This document shows positions 8,080 to 17,140 of a stretch of DNA of 41,205 nucleotides, one piece after another. The stretch is taken from NCBI GenBank assembly GCA_021811615.1, contig JAJZNW010000014.1, positions 1-41,205 of the forward strand, written 5' to 3'. Numbering within the stretch: the stretch's first letter is position 1; every line of letters starts with the position of its first letter. A program made the translations under genes and the position numbers. The notes beneath the pieces were generated by a model. That model was given only the letters and a program-made list of their open reading frames with translations. It ran no database searches and had not been told where the DNA came from. This DNA is from Bacteroidota bacterium (GTDB lineage: Bacteria > Bacteroidota > Ignavibacteria > Kryptoniales > JAKASW01).

Positions 8080-8330
8080 CTGCTTACCCCAGCAACAAGC
8101 TTGCTTAGGGATGCAGAAGCCTTGCTTAGCGACGCACAAAGCTTGCTTAAGGATGCGCAATGCTTGCTTATGGATGCAGAGGCCTTGCTTAACGACGCAC
8201 GAAGCTTGCTTAAGGCCACGCAATGCTTGCTTAACGTTGCACGGCCCTTGCTTAAGGATGCAAAGGCCTTGCTTGCCAACGCGCAACGCATGCTTATGGC
8301 TGCATATTGCTTGCTTGCAATGCATAATCT
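8080..8330. repeat. 21-bp minisatellite, about 11.5 units, with a 63-bp higher order
   Basis: Units begin with TTGCTTA every 21 bases at 8101, 8122, 8143, 8164, 8185, 8206, 8227 and 8248, then TTGCTTG at 8269, ATGCTTA at 8290 and TTGCTTG at 8311, with a weaker first unit at 8080. The first six full units pair as 1~4, 2~5 and 3~6, for example GATGCAGA then AGCC/GGCC, and GCAATGC ending units 3 and 6, giving a 63-bp higher-order period. Units differ from each other by several bases, so the array is old. It is direct-repeat only, without spacers, and so is not a CRISPR. Confidence 0.9.
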
Positions 8331-8419
8331 TTCCTGCATAGCAACCGGCTTAATTACCGGTCCCCCATGCAATATATTGAGGCCAAAATTATCGAAATGT
8401 GACCTCAAAACTCTGGTTC

Positions 8420-9673
8420 CTATCTCACTACGAGGGTCAGCGCGCTGAATTTCGTCCCGTCGATTCCGTCGTTGACACCGCTGTAATACTTCGCGAACGA
8501 GTATTCCAGGTCAAGGTGTTTCATGAGAAATCCGACGACCGGCGTCCCCGGCGGGATGATCCTTCCGGCAGTCAGCAACTTGAGCAGCCCGTCGAGTTTC
8601 ACACTCCAGCCGGATGTGGAATAGATCAGCTGGTAGGGCCCGGTGTCCGATCCCCAGCGAAGGTAAAGGCAATCGGCAGCGTCTATCTCCCATCCCTTGC
8701 CCAATGTTATCCGTCCGTCGGTTTTCCCCAGGATGAGATTCTCGAACGGCTGTATTGTCCCGAATCCCTTCTCGTAGCCGAAAGTGTAGACCACAGTCGT
8801 TCCTGCCGCGGCGACCGTCTCCGTCGAAAGTTCGTCGCTTGCTTCTCTCGCCCATGTGAGCGTCAGCAGGTGCCATACGCGACCGTCCTGTATTGTCTGC
8901 ACTCCGCCTCGAAGGCTCCACCCGAGCATCGACTGGCGTGGAATAGGAAGTCCCTTGTTGACGTTCGCGAAATATGCTTCTCCGCCTATGTTCTTCCCCG
9001 ATGCCCCCACCGTAATATCGAACACGGGACTGATACCGTCCCCTATCTGTACCGACCTGTTGCTTAATTTTGAAATTATCCCGACCACCGGAATCTCCAT
9101 TATTGCGCCTATGTCATGCGCGGGGAGTTTGGAGTTGTACGTTACAGGCGGTGCCGACACGTTTCGCGAAGTGTCCACGGTGGACGTCGTCGCCGGCGAG
9201 CCGAATGTGTAGCCGAAACCGAACCTGACAAGGTAGTCGAAGCCGACTCCGATAGTGAAGTCTTTCGATCCTTCATCGATGGTCCCGCCGCTGAAACGGT
9301 AGTCTGAATAACCTATTCCTATACCTGCTTTGAAGGGGAGATTCATGTAGTGACCGAACTCCATGCCGGCGTTGAAGGCGCTGCTGTTGAGAGTGATCGC
9401 CGGTGTGAAGGAGGCGCTTGGGATCCAATCGGTCCGCGGCGTATAAGTGGAAGCTGAGAAGAAGTTGTTCAGGCTGAAGGCCCCGAGTTGTCCGGGGTTG
9501 TCCATCACCGCGACGGGGTCGTCGGAGATAACGGAGCCGGATATACCTCCCATTCCGTTCGCGGAGACGGACTTCGGTATCGTGAGTGACACGATGGCGA
9601 AGTCCTGGGCACGGGCATTACTGCACGTGAGCGTCAGCGCGAACGAACAAACGAAGAAGATTCGTTTATTCAT
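8420..9673 (-). CDS. PorV/FadL-like outer-membrane barrel protein, paralogue 1
   Basis: A 417-residue protein starting at the ATG at 9673, with GGAGGA just upstream; the longer frame above it has no ribosome site. Residues 1-22 are a Sec signal peptide (MNKRIFFVCSFALTLTCSNARA). The mature N-terminus carries the signature SANGMGGISGSVISDDPVAVMDNPGQLGAFSLN, like the 'MGG ... DD ... NPA-G/Q' start of PorV, UPF0164 and FadL-type barrels. The rest is a series of Gly- and aromatic-rich strands (FKAGIGIGYSDYRF, FTIGVGFDYLVRFGFGYTFG), an IGAIMEIPVVG plug-like segment, and a final strand FSALTLVVR. It is one of four tandem paralogues and is intact. PorV proteins serve the type IX secretion system, and T9SS cargo occurs in this window, but the exact role here is inference. 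Confidence 0.75.
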   Translation of the reverse strand: MNKRIFFVCSFALTLTCSNARAQDFAIVSLTIPKSVSANGMGGISGSVISDDPVAVMDNPGQLGAFSLNNFFSASTYTPRTDWIPSASFTPAITLNSSAFNAGMEFGHYMNLPFKAGIGIGYSDYRFSGGTIDEGSKDFTIGVGFDYLVRFGFGYTFGSPATTSTVDTSRNVSAPPVTYNSKLPAHDIGAIMEIPVVGIISKLSNRSVQIGDGISPVFDITVGASGKNIGGEAYFANVNKGLPIPRQSMLGWSLRGGVQTIQDGRVWHLLTLTWAREASDELSTETVAAAGTTVVYTFGYEKGFGTIQPFENLILGKTDGRITLGKGWEIDAADCLYLRWGSDTGPYQLIYSTSGWSVKLDGLLKLLTAGRIIPPGTPVVGFLMKHLDLEYSFAKYYSGVNDGIDGTKFSALTLVVR

Positions 9674-9821
9674 TTGGATTATCCTCCAATAAGTGAGCCC
9701 GCAGAACCGGGCGGGCCAGTTCGTGAATCGACCGGGCAATCTCAATCGAGCCGGCGTGAAGGCTCCACTCGACACGCCGCGATACCCGATCTATTGTGGT
9801 TCTTCGGTAAGACGAAGGCGG

Positions 9822-11093
9822 CTATTCGATCTCCATGCTCAATTCATATATGGGCCCCCCGGTTGGATACGAAACCCCTGTCATAAATCTGCTCGTCGTG
9901 TATCCTGAAAAATCGTACCTCAGGTCCACGTGATTGACTGCAAACGAAATGATTGATCCCTTTTGATACTGTAAATGGCACAGCAACGATAGGATTCGGA
10001 ATAGGCCCTTCGACCTGAGTCCCAATCCGATTGTCCACCATCTCCCTCCAACATACGGCCCAACATACGGCCCCACTTCCTCGCCGGCCCTGATGTAAAG
10101 AGCCTCTCCGAACTGCAGCTGCGCTCCGGTTCTGATTTCAACTTTCCCCTCCGAGCTGCCTGCTATGAAATTCGCGTACGGGTTGAAGTATCTCGGAAAG
10201 CTGGTGTACACGCTATAGTAATCGTATGCCCGGTAGCTCCCGTTGGTATACGCTAATAAGGAATCTACACCGAGAAGCGGCTCGTCAGCCTCCCGGGCGA
10301 ACATGACAGAGACTATCTTCCAGGGTTTGCCGTCGAAAGTTGATTCAATGCCTAGTTCCAGGTTGATATCAAGATCTGCTTGTCTGAAGAGCGTCCCTTC
10401 ATCGACGGGATTTGAGTCGTAGGCGAAATATCCTCCGACATCTCTCAAGGCATAGGCGATTGTGAAATTCGCAAAATGTCCGTTCCCATTATGCCCGTCA
10501 CGCTCACTTCCGCCTTCTATGAGCCTAAGGACAGGCACCTAGATGATCGCTCCGTATCCATGTGCGACCGCCGGCACCGGTTTCCCGCTTATCAAGTAGT
10601 TTACTGACGATATCCAGTTGAACTCCATCCCCAAACCGACTTTCACGATGTCGCTGAAGCCAAGGCCGACCGTAAGATTATTCGCGCGGTTCTTCATGTA
10701 AAAGGTCGTTTGTTCGAATCCTCCGGTGGCATCAATGCCGGTCGTAGAGTACCCTATGCCTGCTGAAAATCGGAACGGCGTCTTCAGGTAATTCTGAAGA
10801 TTAGTCCCGAACTCTGCGGCCCATGTATACATCGAGATCTGATTCTGGCCCGGCACTTGGTTTTGGAAGGATGGCGGGGGGAGAAATGTGGAAATGCTCG
10901 CGATCCGATGGAGGCTGAAGAGACCTGTCTGGGCCGGATTCGCAAGCTGTGCAACTGCATTATCAGACGCCAGGGAAGCTTCAATTCCTCCCATACCCGC
11001 AGCGTCGACCGCTGGAGCGGAATACTCAACCTGTGCCGAAGCCTGTGTTGATAAGATTAATAATGATGCGAGAGCAATCTTCACGGCTTTCAT
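9822..11093 (-). pseudogene. PorV/FadL-like paralogue 2, split by an in-frame TAG
   Basis: The frame is open from the ATG at 11093 (AAGGTGG upstream; signal peptide MKAVKIALASLLILSTQASA) to a TAG at 10539-10541, and continues open in the same frame to a stop at 9822. The N-terminal half has VDAAGMGGIEASLASDNAVAQ then LANPAQTGLFSL. The stop falls exactly where the paralogues have Glu or Gln: here GYGAII-stop-VPVL, versus IGAIMEIPVV, YGAILEIPVV and LGAMLQIPVV. A single change from CAG or GAG explains it. The second half keeps the family strands (WKIVSVMFAREAD, VNHVDLRYDFSGY). It is therefore a full-length gene with one nonsense codon, about 423 codons in all; sequencing error or readthrough are alternatives. 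Confidence 0.8.
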
Positions 11094-11303
11094 CTCGTCC
11101 ACCTTTCCGTGTTGGTGTCAAAATGTACTTGTAGCTAATGCCGTGTCAGTCGGTCTGAGTGCTCCCTTTCTCCCGTGATATCTTATGTTGTGTTTAGCCA
11201 GCCGTCCGAACGTATGGGAATCGCGGACGTTTCTTGAGTATTGGTTTCAGGCATGTTAATGTCAAGGCACTGATGTGTACACTTCATCGCGAAAGCCGAT
11301 CGT

Positions 11304-12559
11304 TTATTTAACGATAAGGTTCAGAGACTGGAAGTTCGTCCCAGTCAGTGAATTGTCGCCGCTGTACGCGCTGTGATCATATCGAAGGTCGAGATGACCG
11401 GAGATGAACTTCCAAATACCCGGTGTAGCGATGTCGATAAGCTGGTACGCCGCTAGAGTATTCACAAGCCCGTCGAGCCTCAGTCCGAAGCCAAGTGTTG
11501 AGTAGTTTAGTCCACCAGGTCCCGTCGCCGATCCTCCCCGCAAATACAAGAGCTCCGCCACTTGGAGCTGCCAACCGCGGCGCATTTCCATGTTGCCGTT
11601 GCTTTGGCCGAATATGAGATTGTCGATCGGCGAGATATCGCCGAGACCGCCTCTATAGTAGTAACTATAGAACGGAAATCCGTAAGCGGGCAAATAGTAA
11701 GTGCTCGATGCGACAAGCAGATCGCTTGCCTCTCTTGCGAAAATAAATGACAGAATGCGCCAGCGCTTCCCGGCGACTTCAGTCTCAATCCCGAGTAATA
11801 AGTTCAAGCCGAGCACACTCTGTCGTGGAATGGGCTCAATAACGAAAGGTGATACTATAGATGTGTCGCTGCCCACGTTTCGTTCCGCCCAGGCGAGCGT
11901 GAGATTCAAAACGGGATCCAATGCGGTGTTTATCGTGAGGGGCTTCTTGGACAACGATGAAGCCAGAGCCACGACGGGTATTTCAAGGATTGCGCCGTAA
12001 CTCGAGCAATTCGTCGCGCCATTCTCAACCCCGATCGGGGCCGGGTTGTAGATTTCAGTGCTGAACGACTGGGCTGTGTAACCCAGGCCAAGCCGTACAA
12101 GCCAGTCGAAGCCAAGTGCAACCGTGAAATTGTTCTGATGTTCCCAAAAACTAAATGGAAGAGTCCGGGCTGTTTGGGCATCCATGGAGAGGCGCGAGAA
12201 GCCGACGCCGACACTCAAACCGAAAGGCAAATGAGAAATCCGACTTAAGTTGTAGCCCACATTAGCCGAGTACGCATAAAGGGATTGATCGAAAGTGGTC
12301 CAGTGCAATCTTTGCGGACTCGAGTCAAAAAATGTAGAAACATTCAGAACGTTGCGGAGGCTGAATATTCCGAGCTGTGCCGGGTTTGCAATCGCTGCAG
12401 CGCGTTATCCGAAATGACAGATGCGGATACGCCTCCCATCCCGTTCGCTTCAGGCGATATCGGAATGGTCATCACCGGTGCCGAGTTGAAGCTTTGCCCA
12501 CGCGCAGCCGAAACGAAAGCTATTATCGAAATGCAAGCAAGTAATGATTTGCCCTTCAT
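11304..12559 (-). pseudogene. PorV/FadL-like paralogue 3, with a 1-nt deletion
   Basis: The start is the ATG at 12559, with signal peptide MKGKSLLACISIIAFVSAARG and the signature EANGMGGVSASVISDNAL. Near 12394 the frame shifts: the next residues in frame are meaningless (QRLQTRHSSEYS). Reading one base over restores AIANPAQLGIFSLRNVLNVS and then an intact 300-residue barrel ending FQSLNLIVK. Insertion of one G in the coding strand, giving CTGCAGGCGATT in place of CTGCAGCGATT, would repair it and give SDNALQAIANPAQ, matching paralogue 2 (SDNAVAQLANPAQ) in length. All other family features are present (YGAILEIPVVALAS, RILSFIFAREASDLL, HLDLRYDHSAY). It is either a recent pseudogene or an assembly error. 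Confidence 0.8.
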
Positions 12560-12580
12560 TCCAGTCCCCTTAGGTTGCCT

Positions 12581-13879
12581 TTACTTGAAGACGATGTTTA
12601 TCGAGCTAAACCGGGTGTTGTTCAGTAGACTCGTCCGGCTTGTATAGACGCTCGTGTTGTATTGCAGGTCGACATGATCGACAAGGTAGGCCAGCCAGCC
12701 GTGTTGCGGGTTCCAAATGTGAAACGATTCAAGCAGCATCACCAACCCGTTCAAATGAAAACTCTCGCCCTTTGTATTGTAAGCGTACCCGCCGAAAGGG
12801 CTGGACGAACCTTCACGGAAGTAGAGACACTGTGCTACCTGTATCTGCCATCCTTTCTCGACGGTGATGTCGCCGGTGGTTTGGCCATACAAGAGGTTTG
12901 CGACGGGATGTATCTTGCCCAGGCCCCCCATGTAGGAAACATGATTCGTGTAGACAGGATATCCCGAGGAATCGGGTGCGGCGGTCGTCTGAACTGAAAC
13001 CAGTATTCCGCTCGCTTCACGTGCCCATGTGAACGAGAACAGTTTCCAGGGCTGACGGTCCACCCTTGTTTGCAGTCCGATTTCAAAATTCCAGCCGAGT
13101 ATCCCCTGACGCGGCAGAGGATCTGACTGACGTTGAAAAGGGTAATAGAGACCGCCGCCGATGTTCCGTTCAGTCCATCCGAACGTCAGGTTGAACAGAG
13201 GCGAGACTCCCTCGCCGAACACGAGCGGTGTATGGCCAAGACGTGATGCGATGTCTACGACCGGGATTTGAAGCATCGCACCGAGATCGTAAGCAGCTGC
13301 CTTCGCTGCGCCGCTGCCGATTGGATGTCCGAGTCCGGCCGGGGCAACTTCCGAGTCGATCCATTTGTAGGTATAGCCGAGTCCGAATTTGACTATGTAA
13401 TTGATCCCGACTCCGAGAGTAAGCATATCGGCTTTCTCAAAGGCGTTGTAGCTCGAGACTGCGGATGGATTATTAGGATCGAAGGTGGTAAATGATCCGA
13501 GGTTGAAATAGACTGTCGAATATCCTATTCCGAGACTGATTGGCGCAGGCAATTTCACGTCCCTATCCAGCCTCAGTCCCGCACTTACCGCGCTCGCGTC
13601 AAGACTCTGTCCTCCTCCGAAGCTGGGGAGCCACTCTGTCTTAGGCGCGTAGCTGCTCGCGCTGAATGAATTACTGAGGCTGAATATTCCCAGTTGAGCA
13701 GGATTGGAAATGTTGGATATCGCGTCCTCGGTCACGAGCGAAGCCCCAATCCCCCCCATTCCGTTCCCTTCGACGGAACTCGGTATCGTGAGAAAAGGGA
13801 CTGCGGTGTTTTGGGCAAGACATTCCGCACTAAGAAAGAGTAATGACATCGCTGCAACTGTACGTCGAATACCTTTCAC
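12581..13879 (-). CDS. PorV/FadL-like outer-membrane barrel protein, paralogue 4
   Basis: A 432-residue protein, intact. I choose the GTG at 13879, seven bases after GAAGGA; an in-frame TTG lies 18 bases further up. The signal peptide is KGIRRTVAAMSLLFLSAECLAQ. The signature is SVEGNGMGGIGASLVTEDAI then SNISNPAQLGIFSLSN. It keeps the family's middle element YDLGAMLQIPVVDIASRLGH, the WKLFSFTWAREASG strand and the final FSSINIVFK. It is the first gene of the four-gene minus-strand array, separated from paralogue 3 by only 21 bases, so at least these two are probably co-transcribed. A divergent promoter region shared with murB lies upstream. Confidence 0.75.
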   Translation of the reverse strand: MKGIRRTVAAMSLLFLSAECLAQNTAVPFLTIPSSVEGNGMGGIGASLVTEDAISNISNPAQLGIFSLSNSFSASSYAPKTEWLPSFGGGQSLDASAVSAGLRLDRDVKLPAPISLGIGYSTVYFNLGSFTTFDPNNPSAVSSYNAFEKADMLTLGVGINYIVKFGLGYTYKWIDSEVAPAGLGHPIGSGAAKAAAYDLGAMLQIPVVDIASRLGHTPLVFGEGVSPLFNLTFGWTERNIGGGLYYPFQRQSDPLPRQGILGWNFEIGLQTRVDRQPWKLFSFTWAREASGILVSVQTTAAPDSSGYPVYTNHVSYMGGLGKIHPVANLLYGQTTGDITVEKGWQIQVAQCLYFREGSSSPFGGYAYNTKGESFHLNGLVMLLESFHIWNPQHGWLAYLVDHVDLQYNTSVYTSRTSLLNNTRFSSINIVFK

Positions 13880-14139
13880 GGTCGGTCCTTCTATCAATTA
13901 CCTTGATCGAACTTATTCACAATCAGACACATTGTCAAGAAGGCAGGCCCGGGGACGACTGAGAGTTGTCTCGTGATTGAAATGTATGCGGCATCTAAGC
14001 GGACGATTCGCCCCATTCTTATGGCCGGTTGGTTCGGTGAGGATCTGCGTCTTTTCCCTGGTATTCCGTGTAATGAAATGGATTTGCCGGTCACCAAAAT
14101 GTGGTAATTATCTCACCGAAGTTGGTTATCTTGTTATGT

Positions 14140-15225
14140 ATGAGAGTGTCGCCCGATAAGCTGGCTGAGTTCAGGGCGGAGGTACCGCTGGCAGATCTCA
14201 CCACGATTCATCTGGGAGGAAACGCGCAGTATTTCATCATTTGCAGGACACTTGATGAAATTATCTCCGCGGTAAGTTTCTTCCAGACCACGGGCTTTTC
14301 TCTCGTTGTTCTTGGCGGCGGCAGCAACATGGTCTTTCCGGACAATGGTTTCCGCGGACTTGTACTGAAGGTCGACTTGAGAGGCATTCGCTTCGAAGAC
14401 GCCGGCGATTCCACGATCGTATCGGCGGCGGCGGGCGAGACTTGGGACGATCTGGTGAAAGCATCCGTTGAAGAAGGTCTTGCCGGTATCGAGTGCCTGT
14501 CGGGCATTCCCGGCTCGGTCGGGGCGACTCCGATTCAGAATGTCGGAGCGTACGGACAGGAAGTGAAAGACACGATCGTATCGGTGAAGGCACTTGACAG
14601 GAAGTCGCTGGAGCTGGTCGAGTTCAGTGCTGCCGAATGCCGTTTCGGCTACAGACGAAGCAGGTTCAAGCAAGAAGACAGAAACCGCTTTGTTGTCGTC
14701 GAGGTCACCTACAGGTTGACCCGCGGCGGTGAGCCGTCATTGAAATATGCCGAACTCAAGTCTTACATTGAGTCAAACAAGGAGTCCCGCGGCGACGAGA
14801 ACGCGGAACGGAAGCTCTTTTCGGTAAGAGAAGCCGTTATTGCCCTGCGCAGGAAGAAATCCATGGTGATCGATCAGAAAGATCCCAACTCTCGCTCGGT
14901 GGGTTCGTTCTTCGTAAATCCGGTATTGAACGAGCATGAGCATGAGGAGTTTCTTCAGCGAGCCGGGCGGCACGGACTTGGGCCGGTGCCGTCGTTCAGG
15001 AGCGCGGAGGGAATAAAAGTACCCGCTGCCTGGCTGGTTGAGAATGCCGGCTTTCATAAAGGGCATCGGGCAGGCGGCGTCGGAATATCATCCAATCATG
15101 CGCTTGCGTTGGTGAATTATTCCGGAACGACAAATGAGCTCCTTAAACTCGCTTCTGAAATAGAGAAAGCGGTCCTGGACAAGTTCGGGATCCGGCTCGA
15201 GAGGGAAGCGGTTGTGGTTGAGTGA
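14140..15225 (+). CDS. murB: UDP-N-acetylenolpyruvoylglucosamine reductase
   Basis: A 361-residue FAD enzyme that reduces UDP-GlcNAc-enolpyruvate to UDP-MurNAc in peptidoglycan synthesis, in the cytosol. The FAD-binding region has VPLADLTTIHLGG, LVVLGGGSNMVF and GIECLSGIPGSVGATPIQNVGAYGQE. The active-site segment is CRFGYRRSRFK, and the proton-donor Ser is in SVGSFFVNPV. The length and the Tyr-containing loop fit the E. coli-like (type I) MurB. I start at the ATG at 14140, where the protein begins MRVSPDKLAEFRAEVPL; an in-frame GTG at 14101 gives an unlikely hydrophobic extension. The stop overlaps a possible GTG start of the helicase gene as GTGA, hinting at coupling. Confidence 0.93.
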   Translation: MRVSPDKLAEFRAEVPLADLTTIHLGGNAQYFIICRTLDEIISAVSFFQTTGFSLVVLGGGSNMVFPDNGFRGLVLKVDLRGIRFEDAGDSTIVSAAAGETWDDLVKASVEEGLAGIECLSGIPGSVGATPIQNVGAYGQEVKDTIVSVKALDRKSLELVEFSAAECRFGYRRSRFKQEDRNRFVVVEVTYRLTRGGEPSLKYAELKSYIESNKESRGDENAERKLFSVREAVIALRRKKSMVIDQKDPNSRSVGSFFVNPVLNEHEHEEFLQRAGRHGLGPVPSFRSAEGIKVPAAWLVENAGFHKGHRAGGVGISSNHALALVNYSGTTNELLKLASEIEKAVLDKFGIRLEREAVVVE

Positions 15226-15302
15226 CGCGGCGGCTCGTGCCCGCACGTCTTTCGGCGAATATTAACATATCACAAAGCAAGCAAGGAAATGGTGAAAGTA
15301 AT

Positions 15303-17099
15303 TTGCTAAAGAATATACTAAGAAAGATTTTCGGTCGCCCAGAAGCGAAGCCGGAAGTCAAGAAGACTGAAGACAAGGGGCAGAGACAGAACAATAACAC
15401 AGGGCGGCAACAGAGCGGTCAGGACCGGCAGAGACACGATCAGCGTCCGCAAGGCAACCGTGGAAGGGACCGTACAGACAAACCCGGACAAGGCCGGGGC
15501 CAGAAACCGGAAGACGCGCGGAGATTCGAAAAAGGTTCAAAACCCGAAAGAGGTCAGAGACCCGGAAACGATCAGAGGTCGCGGCCCGCTCAGAACCCCG
15601 AAGACCGGCAGAGGCGCGAAGGAAGGCCCGGTGCCGGAGGGACGCAGGAAACCGACAGGGCTCAGAGGCCCGAGAGGGGACAGCGCCCGGAGAACCGTCA
15701 GAGGCAGGAACGCCGGCCGCGTTCAGACGGCGCACGGACTGCCGAGAAGCCGAAGGAAACACGGGTGCAGGACACTTCATGGGACATCTCTCAATACGTC
15801 GTTCCCCCCGCTCCTGAAAAGAACAGGTTTCACGATTTCGACATCCGGCCAGAAGTTATGCACGCGATCAGCGACCTCGGCTTTCAATATTGCACGCCGA
15901 TACAGGCAGGCATATTGCCGAAAGCGCTCGAAGGTCTCGACTCTGCGGGTCGTGCTCAGACCGGCACAGGAAAGACGGCAGCCTTTCTCATCGCGATCAT
16001 AACGAGGCTCCTCAACAATCCATTGAAGGAACCGCAGAGGAAATCTCCACGCGCGCTCATCCTCGCTCCGACGAGGGAGCTCGCCATGCAGATCAAGAAA
16101 GACGCGGACGCATTTCTGAAGTACACAAACCTTAAAGTCCTCGCAGTGCTCGGTGGAATGGAATACCGCGAGCAGAAGGAGGTACTCGCCGAGGGCGAGA
16201 TCGATATCGTGGTCGCGACTCCCGGCCGTCTGCTGGATTTCAAGAAACAGGGGAACATTCACCTGGATAAGATCGAGATACTGGTCATAGACGAAGCCGA
16301 CCGCATGCTCGACATGGGCTTCATACCGGACGTCCGCAGGATTATCGAGAGCACGCCCCCCAAGACGCAGAGACAAACGATGCTCTTCAGCGCGACACTC
16401 ACTCCCGAAGTCAACAGGCTGGCATCAAGATGGACCACCGAGCCGAATGTCGTCGAGATCGAACCCGAACGTGTCGTCGTCAAGACAATCAAGCAGGTCT
16501 TCTATCTTACTACCGACATCGAGAAATTCAAGATCCTTTACAATCTCATCACCAAGCGCGGTCTGGACAGAGTAATCGTGTTCGCCAATCGTAAGGATAC
16601 GGCCCGCGATCTGAAAGATCATCTGTCATCACACGGGATCAACTGCTCGCTGCTCTCCGGTGACGTGGAACAGCTGCGGCGGGTCAAGCGCCTGGAAAGC
16701 TTCAGGTCTGGCGGAATCAACGTGCTGGTGGCGACGGACGTGGCCGCCCGCGGACTTCACGTAGAAGGGATAAGTCACGTCGTCAACTTTACGCTGCCCG
16801 AGAATCCGGAGGACTATGTCCACCGAATCGGAAGGACAGGAAGAGCCGGGGCGGAAGGGACGTCTATAAGTTTCGCGACCGAGACGGATGCTTATTTCCT
16901 GCCGGCCATCAAGCAATACCTCGGTGAAGACATTCCCTCGACCTATCCGGAAGACGATCTTCTCACGCCGCTCCCCGAACCGAAATTTCCTCTCCCCCAG
17001 AAGTCGCGCCAGAGACGAAGGTATCCGAGACACGGGGGCCACGGCTCCCACGGACAAGGCGGAGGACATCATGAGAGAAGGCCAAACCAGGGCCAGTAG
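15303..17099 (+). CDS. DEAD-box RNA helicase with long disordered N-terminus (RhlE-like)
   Basis: The likely start is the TTG at 15303, with GGTGA 7 bases upstream (LLKNILRKIFGRPEAK); the GTG at 15222 overlapping murB is the alternative. Residues ~20-165 are a low-complexity Arg/Gln/Pro/Gly tract made of variations on RGQRPEN and RQRQERRPR. The helicase core then follows with Q motif FQYCTPIQ, motif I AQTGTGKT, Ia PTRELA, II DEAD, III SAT, V ATDVAARGLH and VI HRIGRTGRAG; all are intact. The C-terminus is short and rich in Arg, Gly and His (RQRRRYPRHGGHGSHGQGGGH). It should unwind structured RNA in the cytosol, for ribosome assembly or RNA decay. The long N-terminal basic tail is unusual because RhlE tails are normally C-terminal. 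A strong terminator follows. Confidence 0.9.
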   Translation: MLKNILRKIFGRPEAKPEVKKTEDKGQRQNNNTGRQQSGQDRQRHDQRPQGNRGRDRTDKPGQGRGQKPEDARRFEKGSKPERGQRPGNDQRSRPAQNPEDRQRREGRPGAGGTQETDRAQRPERGQRPENRQRQERRPRSDGARTAEKPKETRVQDTSWDISQYVVPPAPEKNRFHDFDIRPEVMHAISDLGFQYCTPIQAGILPKALEGLDSAGRAQTGTGKTAAFLIAIITRLLNNPLKEPQRKSPRALILAPTRELAMQIKKDADAFLKYTNLKVLAVLGGMEYREQKEVLAEGEIDIVVATPGRLLDFKKQGNIHLDKIEILVIDEADRMLDMGFIPDVRRIIESTPPKTQRQTMLFSATLTPEVNRLASRWTTEPNVVEIEPERVVVKTIKQVFYLTTDIEKFKILYNLITKRGLDRVIVFANRKDTARDLKDHLSSHGINCSLLSGDVEQLRRVKRLESFRSGGINVLVATDVAARGLHVEGISHVVNFTLPENPEDYVHRIGRTGRAGAEGTSISFATETDAYFLPAIKQYLGEDIPSTYPEDDLLTPLPEPKFPLPQKSRQRRRYPRHGGHGSHGQGGGHHERRPNQGQ

Positions 17100-17103
17100 T
17101 TTC

Positions 17104-17140
17104 AGCAAAGCCGGGCGCGAGTCCGGCTTTGCTTTTCTTC
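17104..17140 (+). terminator. Intrinsic terminator after the helicase gene
   Basis: AGCAAAGCCGG (17104-17114) pairs perfectly with CCGGCTTTGCT (17123-17133), followed by TTTTCTTC. This is a textbook rho-independent terminator. Confidence 0.88.

Larger units (their letters stand above)
7813..8419. other. 607-base gene-free block made of repeats
   Basis: Between hicB and the first barrel paralogue I see no convincing gene. The block holds, in order, about 140 bases of plain sequence, two copies of a palindromic element (7954-8035), a 21-bp minisatellite (8080-8330), and a short inverted repeat ACCGG/CCGGT (8344-8361) near the 3' end of the barrel gene. Several frames are open across the minisatellite only because its unit is a multiple of three and contains no stop. 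Confidence 0.7.

Noticed and set aside
8080..8330. The 21-bp array as a CRISPR
   Set aside because: Units are contiguous, without unique spacers, degenerate, and lack palindromic repeat ends; there are no cas genes in the window.
7822..8408. Minus-strand cysteine- and lysine-rich frames across the minisatellite
   Set aside because: They are open only because the unit is 21 bases without stops; no ribosome site, and the flanks outside the array have no coding character.
15358..16002. Overlapping frames in the helicase N-terminal tail on both strands
   Set aside because: The GC-rich low-complexity tail leaves other frames open; codon use and domains support only the helicase frame.
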